DNA from: Phoronis australis
Taxonomy: Eukaryota > Phoronida > Phoronidae
NCBI GenBank assembly: GCA_002633005.1
Contig: NMRA01000047.1
Location: 436,913 to 500,912 of the forward strand
Length of the DNA stretch: 64,000 bases
Direction of reading: 5' to 3'
Shown here: positions 26,201 through 56,300 of the stretch, piece after piece
Layout of the letters: each line of letters starts with the position of its first letter
Position numbering within the stretch: position 1 is the stretch's first letter
Program-made: the position numbers and the translations under genes
The notes under the pieces: generated by a model
What the model was told of the DNA's origin: nothing
Seen by the model: only the letters and a program-made list of their open reading frames with translations
Databases searched by the model: none

Positions 26201-27079
26201 TTTTAACACGGCAAGGTATACTTTCCGTCTAGAAAGACGTTACTGCCTACGAATGTTTCAAGCTTGTCGACTTCAATGTCGTACACAAAACCAAGAAAAA
26301 ACCCGTTACGCTGACATATAGAAAATCAGTAAACCAACGAAAATAATTAAAGTCGTTAAAACATAATTAAACTGATATCGTGCAATAAAATTAATCCATT
26401 TTGAAAAGGATTTCAATCATTAAATTAATTATAGGCGACTTTTCAGTAATCCACGTAAATTTCACACTTTAGTCTAACGTGTTTCTGTTCAGGCGGCTCT
26501 ATGACGGAAAAATTATCCGTGACTCCCAGCACTTAGTTTTGCAAATATGTAGTAGACAAACATCAAAATATCAAAATTTAAATAAAATAACGATAAATTG
26601 AAAATAGTTCAACGCCCTTAAAGCCTCGCACAATCGTTTATAACGCCACTAAGGCCATTTTTGTTTCGAATATGGATTTTTGAAGTAATAAACTGTGGGA
26701 ACCAATACGCAGAGAACTGTGTTGCAGGCTTTTCAGTGATTTGCCCTCAATCTTAAAAGACGTCAAAAAGTCTTCATTTTTGACGGCCGATATCTCTGTT
26801 GTTCGTAAAATAAAATAAAATAAAAAAGTCTGAGCTGAACATCATTCGGCCATTGGCAATAAAATAACTATGCAAAGTTTCGTGCGAATCGACTCCCGCG
26901 ACATTCAAAATTGGTAAAAGTGTCGAAAATCAAAAGCCCCGAAAACGGACTGGTGAAAGTTATTGAACAACTCGCATACATGAAGCAGAAACGATGCGTT
27001 TAAACAACTGTTAGATTAGCAATGAAAAATACTAAAATTTTATACAAAATATGTGAATATTTATTTTTTCAAGTAAACT

Positions 27080-27320
27080 CAGAGGCGGATCTACAGGGGG
27101 GGTTCAGGGGGTTTAAACACCCCCCCCCCTCGGGACAGGATCAAAAATAAAAACTGGAAAAAAATCGCCAGAAAAACGAAATTAGCTACTAAAAATCCCA
27201 AAAAATCTTACACGGGAGGAGGGAAACCCTCTCGCGACCTTCCTTCTCCTCGGCGCTACGCGCCTCGGATTCTTTCGAATCCTAAACCCCCCCCTTACCG
27301 AAATCGTAGATCTGCCACTG
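27080..27320. mobile_element. 241-bp inverted-repeat element with 5-bp target duplication
   Basis: Termini CAGAGGCGGATCTACA and, inverted, CAGTGGCAGATCTACG are flanked on both sides by AAACT (27075-27079, 27321-27325). Inside are runs of G and C and a GGCGCTACGCGCC palindrome. It is a non-autonomous DNA element; its two ends match those at 33235 and 35076. Confidence 0.85.
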
Positions 27321-27519
27321 AAACTATAAAAACGAATTACAGTATTCACGTGAACAGGATATCAAAAGGCTTCGTATCTTCGAACGGAAGTGGTGAATTC
27401 TATCCCATAATTCACCGTTCCAACCTCACCGACCATTCATTTTAGTCATACAGCAAGGGTACAATAGTAGGCCTAAGCTCCCTACATTAAAGTGATATCC
27501 GCGATATAAATTTTACTTC

Positions 27520-27873
27520 CCAGTCTGCCTCGGGTGTCACTAAATTAAGCTCTCGAGCATACTCACGAAACTCTCGACGTTCACTAGCAAGATTTTGCGT
27601 GATCTTTCTTTTCCACGAGGATTCCGCGTCTACGGAACGCACTCGTTTAACCAAGTCATGTGCAAAGCATTAAAGACGAGCCTTTGTGAGCTTTCTTTTC
27701 GTAGAATTGTGTATTGATTGTCCATCAAAGTCAAGAGAGTCCAGAATCCCATTTCCATGCACATAGGTGAGTCCTCGCCAGGACGGCTGCACTTTGTCAG
27801 GCTTGAAAATGAACATTCTCCTTTGCAGGTTGTCGTCATCATACCCAAACACTCGAAACTGCAAGTTTAACAT
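27520..27873 (-). other. Unassigned coding-like segment with one in-frame stop
   Basis: Minus strand reads LQFRVFGYDDDNLQRRMFIF, then SWRGLTYVHGNGILDSLDF, reaches a stop at ~27670, and continues in the same frame as FAHDLVKRVRSVDAESSWKR and ERREFREYARELNLV. The composition looks protein-like on both sides of the stop. It may be a decayed gene or transposon ORF; I recognise no family. Confidence 0.3.
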
Positions 27874-28193
27874 TTTGTAACACTGATTTTAAGTTGGTCG
27901 AAATTATTTTTGCAATCCAAAGAGTTGTCACCAAGAACTAACAGCTTGAGATGCTCGCATTCATGAGAAAACGGGTCACGACCGTGAACAATGTCTTTCG
28001 TATTTCTGGTTCAACACTCAAGAAGGAAAACAACATTTTTGATCAATTAATAAACTTGGGTGGGTTTTGCCAGTTAGGAGATTCATGGCAAGATCCATAT
28101 CATCACAATTTTAGTTTCCAATTGCAAAATTCAGTCTGTTACGACAATTAAGCTGGTCTCTAAACCGAAAAACGTTCTTCTTCAAAAGAAAGC

Positions 28194-28379
28194 TTAACAC
28201 TGACACCAATTTGGTTTTCGTTCACTGTTAGTTCCAACGAAAGTGTAGCTCTTTCCCGCAAAGTATTCAAACCAATCTAAACACACGTAGTTGTTTGGAA
28301 GTGTCAGTGGTAAAAAGTATTGTCGCCTGCTCAAGCTTTCATCAGGAGAGTCCGACATAGGAAAACTATTCATAGTCAA
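28194..28379 (-). other. Unassigned short ORF
   Basis: Minus strand ORF containing YFLPLTLPNNYVCLDWFEYF and GKSYTFVGTNSERKPNW. It could belong with the segment at 27520-27873, 300 bases away on the same strand. No family recognised. Confidence 0.2.
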
Positions 28380-28431
28380 CGGGTCTGTAAGAAAAATGGT
28401 ATTTTAGAAACCTTCAACAATACAAAATCCC

Positions 28432-28497
28432 CACACACACACACACGCACACCCATCACGCACACACGCACACGCACGCACACACACACGCACATAT
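28432..28497 (+). repeat. (CA)n microsatellite
   Basis: CA dinucleotides with occasional CG, directly abutting the CAGTGGCGGAT fragment at 28498. Confidence 0.95.
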
Positions 28498-28560
28498 CAG
28501 TGGCGGATTTAGAGGGGGGCCAAGGGGGCCATGGCCCCCCNCCCCCCAACTCAAAATCCC
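28498..28560 (+). mobile_element. Terminal fragment of the CAGTGGCGGAT element family
   Basis: CAGTGGCGGATTTAG followed by G runs, a GGGGGCCATGGCCCCC palindrome and a C run with an ambiguous base at 28541. No second terminus was found. Confidence 0.6.
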
Positions 28561-29137
28561 GTCCGCTCCTGCATATGGAGAGTTGAACCATCGAAAGTTG
28601 TGCGGGATCTTGTGACCGCAATGCAGGACCATGTTTTGTGCGTGCGCACCCCTAATTGTTTCAGTTATGGTTTGCCCAATGGTAAATCTGGCACAGATCA
28701 TGTAAGTTCGTATCATGACACTTTTAATTCCGCCAGCAAATTGCATCGACTAAGCACGTAGTAGTGGAAGTTTTGGGGGGTCCCGGGCTATAGTGCCAAG
28801 TGAGCTCTGTGTACATGTACCTCGGCTGGAGAGGCATGCAGCCAATACACCTCAACTGATACGCTGAGTACGGAAACAGTTAAGAAGTTTTTATTCCAAG
28901 GCACTGTTTCAGAAATTGAATTGATACAATATCTTCTAAGCTTATATGACTGGCCGGGGAATTCCCCCACAATCGTGGTGTCTCTCGCAATTTCGGTAAC
29001 CGTGCTGGCGCGTGAAGACATCTGATAAAATCACCCACATATGCAAATGTTAGCTAAAGTCTCTTTAGAATCGGTGTGTCGTCTACATAACGCATATACA
29101 CTGTCTATAGAACGTCCAATTCTTCTGTGATTAGTAA

Positions 29138-29144
29138 TGACTCA
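29138..29144 (+). promoter_or_regulatory. AP-1-type site upstream of the double esterase
   Basis: TGACTCA, a perfect AP-1/TRE heptamer, lies 119 bases before the start codon. TATA-like runs occur just upstream (about 29091 and 29105). Single sites of this length occur by chance, so function is only suggested. Confidence 0.25.
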
Positions 29145-29256
29145 TCAGTCTGACCCGGCAGTGCGATAAGAGCACTGTGTAAAGAGCGGAGCGAACTCCG
29201 GTTACACTTGCTGCAGACGTGAACAACGAACACCGGGGAGGAGAAGAGCGAAAACT

Positions 29257-46670
<17,414 letters not shown>

Positions 46671-47039
46671 CGGCGTCGTTTGTTAATTTAGTGTGTTCCG
46701 TTGCAGAAGAATTTTTGTCATAAACCTTTCCTTTTTTGTACGCTTTGCTGAACCAACATGTTCGAATGCACACTCGTTTTCAAACCGTTTTACGTGTGAA
46801 ATGTGTCCGAACAAGAACGCTGTTACGATATTTTTCTGCTTTTCAAAGATGAAAGATTCAAGTATTGTTTTAAACTCGCACACAATTTACTTTCGCATGG
46901 AACTGGTTTAATGTTTTTAATACACAGGACTAATAATGGAGTGCAGGCTGTTTTCTAATTTGTTTTTATCCACCTGTTTTCACTTTAAGTGCCACACTGA
47001 TAGTTCAGAATCGAAAGCTTTCAATTTTGCGATCTCAAA

Positions 47040-47045
47040 AATAAA
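47040..47045 (+). terminator. Candidate poly(A) signal of the double esterase
   Basis: AATAAA about 370 bases past the stop at 46670; the nearest canonical hexamer I see downstream. Confidence 0.35.
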
Positions 47046-47401
47046 TTCTGAGGGCGGATTCTCCTGTCGGTAACGCTGCGCTGGCCAGATAAGATATAAA
47101 ACTGGCTATTTGGCAGCAAGCATGCGCAAACTTGACCTAACTGAACAGAGAAAGTGTCAGTGAAATCAGTGTATATTAGTAGACCAGGATCCCAAAGCTT
47201 TTTTGGGCATGAAAAGGTAACCAATTTTCTTTGGTGCCACAGTGCTCAGTGGGAATGTTCATGCTTGGAAATGGCCGTCTGGCAGGTTCGCTCTGGTGGG
47301 TGTGGTCGGGGGAGCCAAGAAAATGACACTAAAAAATTGAGCTGCATCAACTTTTCTGGTAACCACGTAAACCTGCCTTCGATACCTACGATGTAAACTA
47401 C

Positions 47402-47560
47402 CAGTGGCGGATCTAGGATATCACAAGGGGGGGCCCAACATTTTGTCCGGCTGTAAGCATTTGCGCAAACTGAACCAAGATTGTAGATAAGCATAGCACC
47501 GTATGGGGGGAGGTCGGGAGGGGGGTTTGCCCCCCTCCCGCTCGGGAAATTTTTCGGTTT
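47402..47560 (+). mobile_element. Fragment of the CAGTGGCGGATCTAG element family
   Basis: CAGTGGCGGATCTAGG is followed ~95 bases on by GGGGGGAGGTCGGGAGG and a GGTTTGCCCCCCTCCCG block like that at 33315-33352. The opposite terminus is not visible. Confidence 0.65.
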
Positions 47561-47668
47561 TACCTCTAAAAATCAAGCATTTTCCTTGATTCCTGAAGTA
47601 TTATCCAAGAAAAAAAGGAAAAAAAAAAAACAAACAAAACACGGAGAACGTGTCAAACAGGAAAACTG

Positions 47669-47739
47669 ATCGTACCAAAGACTCGAACTCACCACCTGGC
47701 GGCTAGAGAGCGCGTGCGTTACCACTACACCACCACGAT
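47669..47739 (-). mobile_element. tRNA-like sequence (tRNA pseudogene or SINE head)
   Basis: Read on the minus strand it is 71 bases with complementary ends (ATCGTGG against GTACGAT, one wobble and one mismatch), a perfect A box TGGTGTAGTGG and the B-box-like GAGTTCGAGTC. The anticodon and T stems do not pair well, so it is not a functional tRNA. Confidence 0.6.
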
Positions 47740-49994
47740 GTAACTGCAAACCTCATACTAAAAGACCTACTTGTTTATGGTCCACAGCGTTTGCGCGCGA
47801 AACCTACTTCTTTTCGTAATGCTTATTACACGTTTTATATTTTGTGCCATCAATTGTTAACAAATTTGTCGTATTTAAAATAGTCTTCAAATGCCCAAAA
47901 GACAAATCCGTTTTTCGTGTTAGTTGGCAATAATGACGGGATTGCTTTGGAAATCGTCTTTAGATAAGGTTTGACAAAGAGAGTATTGCGAGTTTCTGAG
48001 TGATTCACTTAGGCTTCGATTAAAATTCACATCTTACCAGCAGCTTCTGTTTTTTCATCGTCACTCAGGTTCCATTCTCTTTAAAAAATGAAGTAAATTT
48101 TCTTCATTGCACAGTGGAGCAGACGACGAAAACGGAGTCGTAGTGCGCNGGGCCCCCTGCCCCCCCTCACTGCCAGACAATTTCAGTTGCGGGGAGTATC
48201 AACCAGACGGTCATACTAACAGGGACAAAATTGAGCAAGATCAATCCAAGAGGTAACCGCATATGAAACCAGTTGCACGATTAACCACTGCCAGATAAAT
48301 CTAGTGGTGGGTTAGCCAGCCGGCCGCCAGGCACGCCCAAATATCCGAGTTGAGCTAGATCAAACCCACCGTTTGAAACCAATTGCGCGATGTTCACCAT
48401 CACTGCACATGGCACAACAGCAAGATGCCAAACAATTTCAGCGGTGGGGTGCCTGTAGTCCGCGCGATATGGTGCAAACTGTTTGAGAACAACTCGAAGT
48501 AAGCAGACAGGAGTCCAAGTCGATCCACAGCGCAATGGAACTCGAACACCTTCTTTCTGACGCCAGGTAGCACTACTTCACTATTCCGCTGTGCGTGAAC
48601 TCAGGATCATGCTTAATGTCAAGATGACGTATGCGTGAACTTGGAATCGAGTTGTCAAGTAGGCACATTTTCTCCTTTACCGTGACTAGTGTCAAAGAAT
48701 CGGAGGAATATGTGAATGGCTAAATCAATTATTGTTCAGTGAATAAGATCGCCATTGATACCAGGGAGTCATTTGAACATACATTGGTCCTAGCCAATAT
48801 ATACAGAAAACAATGGTTAAAATTAACGATATATTTATTAGCATTTAATTTAATTTAGTGCAGTGGGAATTTTTATAAACGTGAACGTGACTGTTTGAGT
48901 GAACTTGTTAATTTTCCTCTTACGTGTATTCTAATTTCACGCATACGCGATCTTGAAATTAAGCAAGACTCCAAGTTCACGCACAACAGTGCCTCCGGGA
49001 TACCCGATAGCTCTCCTCTCATACCCGTGGTTATCATTCTTGGTAACAAAAAAAAAAGAATAACAGTGTGTGAAGTGTCACAGTGTTCTCGCCAGGCAAG
49101 TATAATTAAATACATAAATGGGCATTATTTGAACTCTGCTTTGTTTTGTTTTAATTGAAACTAGTGAAATTATACGCCAAGAGACCAAGAGAATTTAGCG
49201 AAGCCAGAGCCAAGCCCAATGAAGGCCAATGAAATAGTTATCTAGGCCTCTAGGGATATAGTATATGTGTATCTTTGCCAGGGCAGAGGGCTAGAGGGTA
49301 AAGTGACGTTGTTATAAGCGCGTAGAGCGGTCTAAGACTGGCAGCCAGGGGTCAGTTAAGCTCACAAGGGGGGGGGGGGGGGGNGGGTGATAGCTTGGAC
49401 CTTTGTAAATATCTGCTTCACAAGTGAGTTTTAGTTCAGTTGATTTTGTTACTTACTTGTAACCCTGTTGTGGGTTTCGGTGAACAGCTGAGAATGTCGA
49501 AACATTGGACGAATGTACTAATTGAACAACATTTGAGCTGTGGTTTCTATTGCTTATTTGGCCCAAAACTAACATCGCCTGTAGTTCACAACTACAGTGT
49601 AGATAAAAATTTTCACAAACATGCTTGACTTTTGTAAACCGTCTGACCAAAGCCACGCAGGATGGCTTGCGAAGCACTTTTGATAAGACAGTGTGTCTGC
49701 AAGTGCAGGGATTGCTGGTAACAGTAATACCTATAGCGTTGAGTCACATTTGTTACTAACATTAAAAAAAACACCTAATATTACTATATTTTTCTTTTAT
49801 TGTCATGGAAGGTTAAAAGCATGACCTGCAAATGGGTTAAGTAGGTCAATTTTGTTTTGATATTCTTGAGCAGATGTGGAAGGCATGATTTGTGTTATTG
49901 ATTTCATAACTAAAACAGAGAAAATGAAGATCATTTCTGATAACTGATCATTTTGATATATTTTACAAATGAATGACTTCTGCTGAGAACTGTA

Positions 49995-50150
49995 TTGTAT
50001 GTGTGGTATGTGGGCCATGGTAGGTATGCAAGGTATGGTGGGGCATGTGGGTTATGGCGGGTATGCGTGGCATGCTGGCATGGTGGGGTATGCATGTAGG
50101 GCATGGATAATATGAGGGGCATGGTAGGGTATGTGGGGTGTGTTAGAGGT
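49995..50150 (+). repeat. G-rich irregular repeat (GGTATG / GGGCATGG)
   Basis: Imperfect GGTATGTGGG and GCATGGTGGGGT units, ~230 bases before the SSUH2-like start codon. Confidence 0.7.
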
Positions 50151-50382
50151 TAGGGGGCTGTAAGGGGTATTGCAATCAAAAGGTTGACATTAAACAGTGA
50201 GCTATGTGAATATTGTGTTACAGTATCCTTGATTTGAATTCATGTTGCACGGCACATAGCTATAATAGTTGTTTTATTAGTTCCATCCATAAGTGACTAG
50301 TCTTTTCTGTTTGTAGCGCCACCTAGCAATCTTGTTCACAACTGTTGCTGTCGTCTTGGGCTCCATTATCACTTTCATTTGA

Positions 50383-53300
50383 ATGTCAAGTAAGAAATCT
50401 TTTTGTTTTTCTCTGCATGTTTTTGTTGTGAGTTGAGGGAACTCATCTGATTTTTTTTAATAATTATTGTAATGTGTTGGCATGAACAAATTATATAGTT
50501 CCAGTAGTCCTTCTCTGTCATAGGCAATTTTGAGCTGTTGAACTTGTGGTTGAATTAAAAAAGTAAAAGATATAAAAGATTCTCACTTTTAAATTTCAAT
50601 TGCTTGTAAATAGTTGATCACATTTGCTTTCGGTCAAAATATGAGCACAAACTTTAAAATTAGCTCGTATGTAAACAACGACTTATTTATAGTGAATAAA
50701 CCAAAACGTCGATCAATATGTCATGTTTGCATACGCGCTAATTTTAAAGTTTGTAAATAGTTAATACTTTTAATTTGACAGTGAATAATTAGCTGCACAA
50801 GCCCCTTTATTGCACTGATTATGTACTTGGCTTTCTAGACCAGACAACCCAAGGGAGTTATGGTGGTCCTCCCAGCCACCAGGGGGCAGTGCAAACCATG
50901 CCAGCTGCGGTGGGTGAGGAGGAAGCAGACAGTAAGTATAACGAATCTGATTGTTTGAACTACGTTTCGTTTAAGACATTTAGTAATTGGCTTTTGACTA
51001 CTTTTCTTGATGTTATCTTAAAAAATTCAAATTCTGGCATACCCGGCCAACCATTATCTTACTAGTATGTACGATATGACTTAGGTATCTTTGCACTAGT
51101 TAAAGCATTGTTTTTGTTTTTTCAGGATTTGTTCCCGGGCAGGGCGGCAAAGTCAACTGGGACGACATTCCCAATGATGACCCAGAAAACCCGCCCCCCA
51201 TTGATCAGGATGCCTACAAACAGTTTGAGGGATATGAACAAGTGGGTGATTATGATCAAGGTGTGTGAAGACATGGTTTGTTGATATGAACAAGTGGGTA
51301 ATTATGATCAAGGTGTGTAAAGACATGGTTTGTTGATATGAACAAGTGGGTGATTATGATCAAGGTGTGTGAAGACATGGTTTGTTGATATGAACAAGTG
51401 GGTGATTATGATCAAGGTGTGTAAAGATATGGTTTGTTGGTTAATGATTGGTGCTGTTGGTGCAGCTTGGACACTCATTTTCTTTTTAGGACTCTAGCAT
51501 TTCTTCTTGATTTATGTTTTATTTCTTTCCTGGCCATGTCATAATTAAAAATATCATTGCCTATACTTGAAGTTATGAAAAAATAATTACAGGCAGTCTG
51601 GTACATGTAGTCTGGTACACGTTGTACCAAACATGAGTAGGCCGCTCTTGTGGGCCCATTGCACTGATCACATTGTACCAGATGTGCGCAGGCCTCGCAT
51701 ATGGGCCCAATGCACTGATGACGTTGTACCAGACGTGCGCAGGCCTCGCATGTGGGCCCATTGCACTGATCACTTGGAACTATTTTTATACTTTACCGGA
51801 ATATAGTTAAAACCAAGTCTCAGTTCCCCGAACCAGTTTTATCAACATACATCAAAATGTAGGATGTCTGACTATTGGACATTGTGCGTGTCACTCTGCG
51901 ATTAAAATGACACGTGCCATATTCAAAATGACTATTGAAAAGACGCACAATCTAATGATCTAATCTTTTGATACTTTCATCTTTTGGCTTTGGCTTTTGT
52001 AGCAAAGAATAATTTGTCATCACAAGTGCTCACCTGCAATTTCCTAGATTTTTTGATAAATTGTTGTATTTTAGTGAGATGTTTACAACTTCACCTGAGT
52101 AACATTTTGTAAAAAGTGCATTTTACTAAGTAATTTTAATTACTTAGTAAAATGTTGCAATGTTAAGCATTTAAAAATGCTTAACATTGCAACGTAGTGA
52201 AAACAATTCTATTTCATTTTGTTTGCACAAAAACTTCTTATTAAAAAGCAGATGGTAGAAGAATTGGACAGGTGCAAAAATGTATTTGTCAGTAGGTGGC
52301 AGTGTTGCATTTCATGGCATCACACGCTTAATACTTATGGTATGTTCACAAATTTAGCTGCAGAACAAAATAATGGAATTTTGTAGCTCTGGTAGCCATA
52401 CTTTCTATTATTTTTTTAATCACGATAATTTACTCAAGGTGAAGGTATTTCTTAATGAAATCAATTTTGCGTCGGATTTTATTTTGGTCACACTTTACCA
52501 ATTATATTCCTAAAACTTTGTACCAAGATTACGTTCTAGCCAACACACTACAATAACAGGTTTCACCCCTTGTTTGTACTCTTCCAGAGGCTGCTCTTGG
52601 GCCACCCCCACCCTCACTGGTGTACAGTCTTCCCCCGGAGGCTCCTCACATGGAGTTTAAAAAGTAAGGCTACAATTTGCGTGTGCTTGTCACCCTCATT
52701 TGCAGCTGTTGATTGTTGCTGTGTTGTGGCTTTTAGTTCACTATTAGTCAGTATCATTGGCTGTGCACTTGATTCACCCGTCTAATTCAGCTAAGTCAAG
52801 TGGCTAAGACATCTGACCGGTCCTTGATGGAGCTCCCGTGGTATCTTGTCAGAAAATGACTGACTAAAGTTGTGGAGTTGTAGTACAGTGGTGCATTTAG
52901 TCAATTTTAAATTTGAGATGTGTTGCTAGCTAATTACATTCGATCTAATGTTACTAACATTTATTCACTTCAGCACCGCGGAACTTTCAGTTGAGGAATC
53001 ACGCACTGCCATGTTAGAGTATGTAGCTCAGCAGTGTTGCTATGGGAAAGGTTGTGCAGAGCAAATGGACATCAAAAACATAGCGCCATCTATTGCTTTG
53101 CATGTAAGTGAAAATGAGGCTAGTGTAATTGCTTTGCTTATGTGTTGCTTCAAGTTGGTCTGCTTATCGAAAAATTAGATTTGTTTAGAACTTAGCATTG
53201 TTTAGAAATATGCCTCTTAGAATTAGGAGATTTGTTAGGAGACTTTGTTTTTGTTTAGTGACGTGGTCCTTTATAGTGTTACAACTTATTATTATTATTA

Positions 53301-56300
53301 TTGTTATTGTTATTATTATTATTATTATTGTTATCGTTATTATTATTATACCAAGACTAATAAGTTGGCAAATTAAAGTGGGAAGTGATCTTGTTTTTTT
53401 GTGTGAAATAAAACAAATTCTCAAATTTGACTTTCAATATTGGTCATATCATTGAGAAAAGAAACCACATACAGATATGATTTTGTCTGATCAAAATGTG
53501 TTGTATTTCATTATAGTCAAGTGTGCAGAGGGTGGTATCAGTAGACTGAGTCTGTGATTTGTTATGGCATAGTGACGACTAGAGTTAACTTATGATGAAA
53601 TATTGCTTGTTTGGGGGTTATTGTCAAAATGACATGACAGGTTTTGCTGATGTACCTTGATGAAGAGATGTGGGAGACACTGTACAGTCAGTCTCACTGG
53701 GTTTTGTCTGTCTGCATATGCTCACATCCTGTGACTTCTCACTTTTCTTCCACTCCGCCGAAAAGCCTATTAATGAGATGACATGTTAAAGCAATTCACC
53801 TCAAAATGGCAACATGTTACCTTTGATACTTTTATTTTGTCTGATATTTTTGTTCCTTTAATTTCCACCAAAAAGAAGTCCAGGGTCCAAAAAATGACAA
53901 GAAACTGACAATTTTCAGCCCACTTCCCTGTCAACACTCATTCTGCATGAAAGCAAATTTACAACAGATTCCACAAATGTCCAAAAGTGTTTTCATCCAA
54001 TCAGAGGATTTCAACTGTGGCTTGTTTGAAGGCTTCATGAGATCACTGCAGATTTCTTTGTCCTTGAGCGGTGTGTCAATGCTACAGATGCCCGTCATTT
54101 TGACGAAAAGTATATGTACAGTGCAGAACTAGTGGACTTTCCTCATTCACAATATACCACAAATACAATCTGCCTATCTCAAAACTGCCCTCAAACCTGG
54201 CTTACCTCTGACAATGAATGTACAGGGAGTGCCAAGTGGCCACAGCTACTGTGTAAGCATATAGTGCAACCATACAAGCTGGGATGTGCCGTGAACAGTC
54301 TATTTATAAGTTTGACCAAATTATTCCAATTGCATTAACTACATGATACCAATGAACAACATTAGACGCAAACGTGTGTGAGGCAGTCATGAGCATATTC
54401 AGCTCTTGAAAGATTGTCTCTTGAAAGATTGTAGCGATTTTGTGTCACTGCAAGTTGACGTGTCCAATTTTACACATTCTACCATCAGGTTCTGAGGTTA
54501 ATTGATTTTAAAAGATTGGTCATAATTTGTAAATTTGGTTCGTTTTGAAGTTGGTCACTTTGAGTTAGTTGGCCCAATTTGAGTTAGTTGGCCCAATTTG
54601 AGTTAGTTGGCCCAATTTGAGTTAGTTGGCCCAATTTGAGTTAGTTGGCCTAATTCAAAGATGAGTTAGTTGGCTGAGTTTGAGTTAGTTGGCCCAATTC
54701 AAAGTTGAGTTAGTTGGCCCAATTTGAGTTAGTTGGCCCAATTTTCATTATTTAAACTCTAATGTGATCCATCTTGTCTTTAGTCCAAAAAAGTGCTACA
54801 TTTATCATGGTATGTTGCAGTATAAGTTGGAGTCCTACTGTGAGGGCCGATCCACATGTCGGAAATTCAAACCATATAAGGGCGGTTATGTGGATGGCCC
54901 AGAGAACGGTGTACCACCCCACCCCTGGATGATTGAGTGCCTTCCTGATAAATTGTTTGACAAGCAGAAAAAGGAACTTGAGGTTCCTCACACCTCTGAA
55001 GTCAGGGTAAGTTGACTGGACAGGAATAAGACCACAGATTGTTCATTGGTCGGCTGTCGTATTTCTGTCCACCAATATCTCACTACTGCGCTGTATTCTA
55101 TTTACTGAAATGACCTGTAGGTGTCAGTTGATGTTCTTTTTGTATTGAGTACTGAGAAGATTTTGTCAAATTCTTTGTATGTATCCCACTTACTCTCATT
55201 CAGGCTTGTTTGAGTTGAAAGCATTGTCACTGCATGACTCGTGTGTGGCAACAAGCACCATAACTCACACACATCAAATCATGGTCATGAAGTGACTGGG
55301 GCTAGGAACAATGTGAACTTCCCAGGCATGTTTATGTCTGCTGTCCTGATCTTAAGACTTGTGCCAGGGTAGTATCACTGAAGCTTGTCAAGGTGAACAT
55401 ATAACTCTAGCTCTCATTTATCTGGATCTCTCATCCACAGTATAAGCCAGAAGGAAACCGACAAAATATCATTCCCTCATAATCTTTGGTTGAACACTTT
55501 TTGCTATAACACTATGAAGGAAAGAAATAATGTGTAACAACAAAACATGTGTTTCAATGAATATTGAAAATGTGTAACAACAAAACATGTGTTTCAATGA
55601 ATATTGAAAATGTGTAACAACAAAACATGTGTTTCAATGAATATTGAAAATGTGTAACAACAAAACATGTGTCTCAATGAATATTGAAAATGTGTAACAA
55701 CAAAACATGTGTTTCAATGAATATTGAAAATGTGTAACAACAAAACTTGTGTTTCAATGAATATTGAAAATGTGTAACATCAAAACATGTGTTTCAATGA
55801 ATATTGAAAATGTGTAACAACAAAACATGTGTTTCAATGAATATTGAAAATGTGTAACANNNNNNNNNNNNNNNNNNNNNNNNNNNNNNNNNNNNNNNNN
55901 NNNNNNNNNNNNNNNNNNNNNNNNNNNNNNNNNNNNNNNNNNNNNNNNNNNNNNNNNNNNNNNNNNNNNNNNNNNNNNNNNNNNNNNNNNNNNNNNNNNN
56001 NNNNNNNNNNNNNNNNNNNNNNNNNNNNNNNNNNNNNNNNNNNNNNNNNNNNNNNNNNNNNNNNNNNNNNNNNNNNNNNNNNNNNNNNNNNNNNNNNNNN
56101 NNNNNNNNNNNNNNNNNNNNNNNNNNNNNNNNNNNNNNNNNNNNNNNNNNNNNNNNNNNNNNNNNNNNNNNNNNNNNNNNNNNNNNNNNNNNNNNNNNNN
56201 NNNNNNNNNNNNNNNNNNNNNNNNNNNNNNNNNNNNNNNNNNNNNNNNNNNNNNNNNNNNNNNNNNNNNNNNNNNNNNNNNNNNNNNNNNNNNNNNNNNN

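Larger units (their letters stand above)
46671..50382. other. Intergenic stretch between the double esterase and the SSUH2-like gene
   Basis: Holds the element fragment at 47402, the tRNA-like sequence at 47669, single Ns at 48149 and 49384 (the latter in a G run from 49369), and the G-rich repeat near 50 kb. No convincing exon was found. The 5'UTR of the SSUH2-like gene may start near 50317, after TTTGTAG. Confidence 0.4.

Noticed and set aside
25946-26209. Minus-strand ORF with repeated NIIQAWPILFKLGQ units
   Set aside because: A translation of the 20-bp minisatellite at 25982-26200, with no other coding evidence.
47669-47739. Functional tRNA gene
   Set aside because: The anticodon and T stems do not pair and the acceptor stem has a mismatch, although the A box is perfect; a SINE head or pseudogene is more likely.
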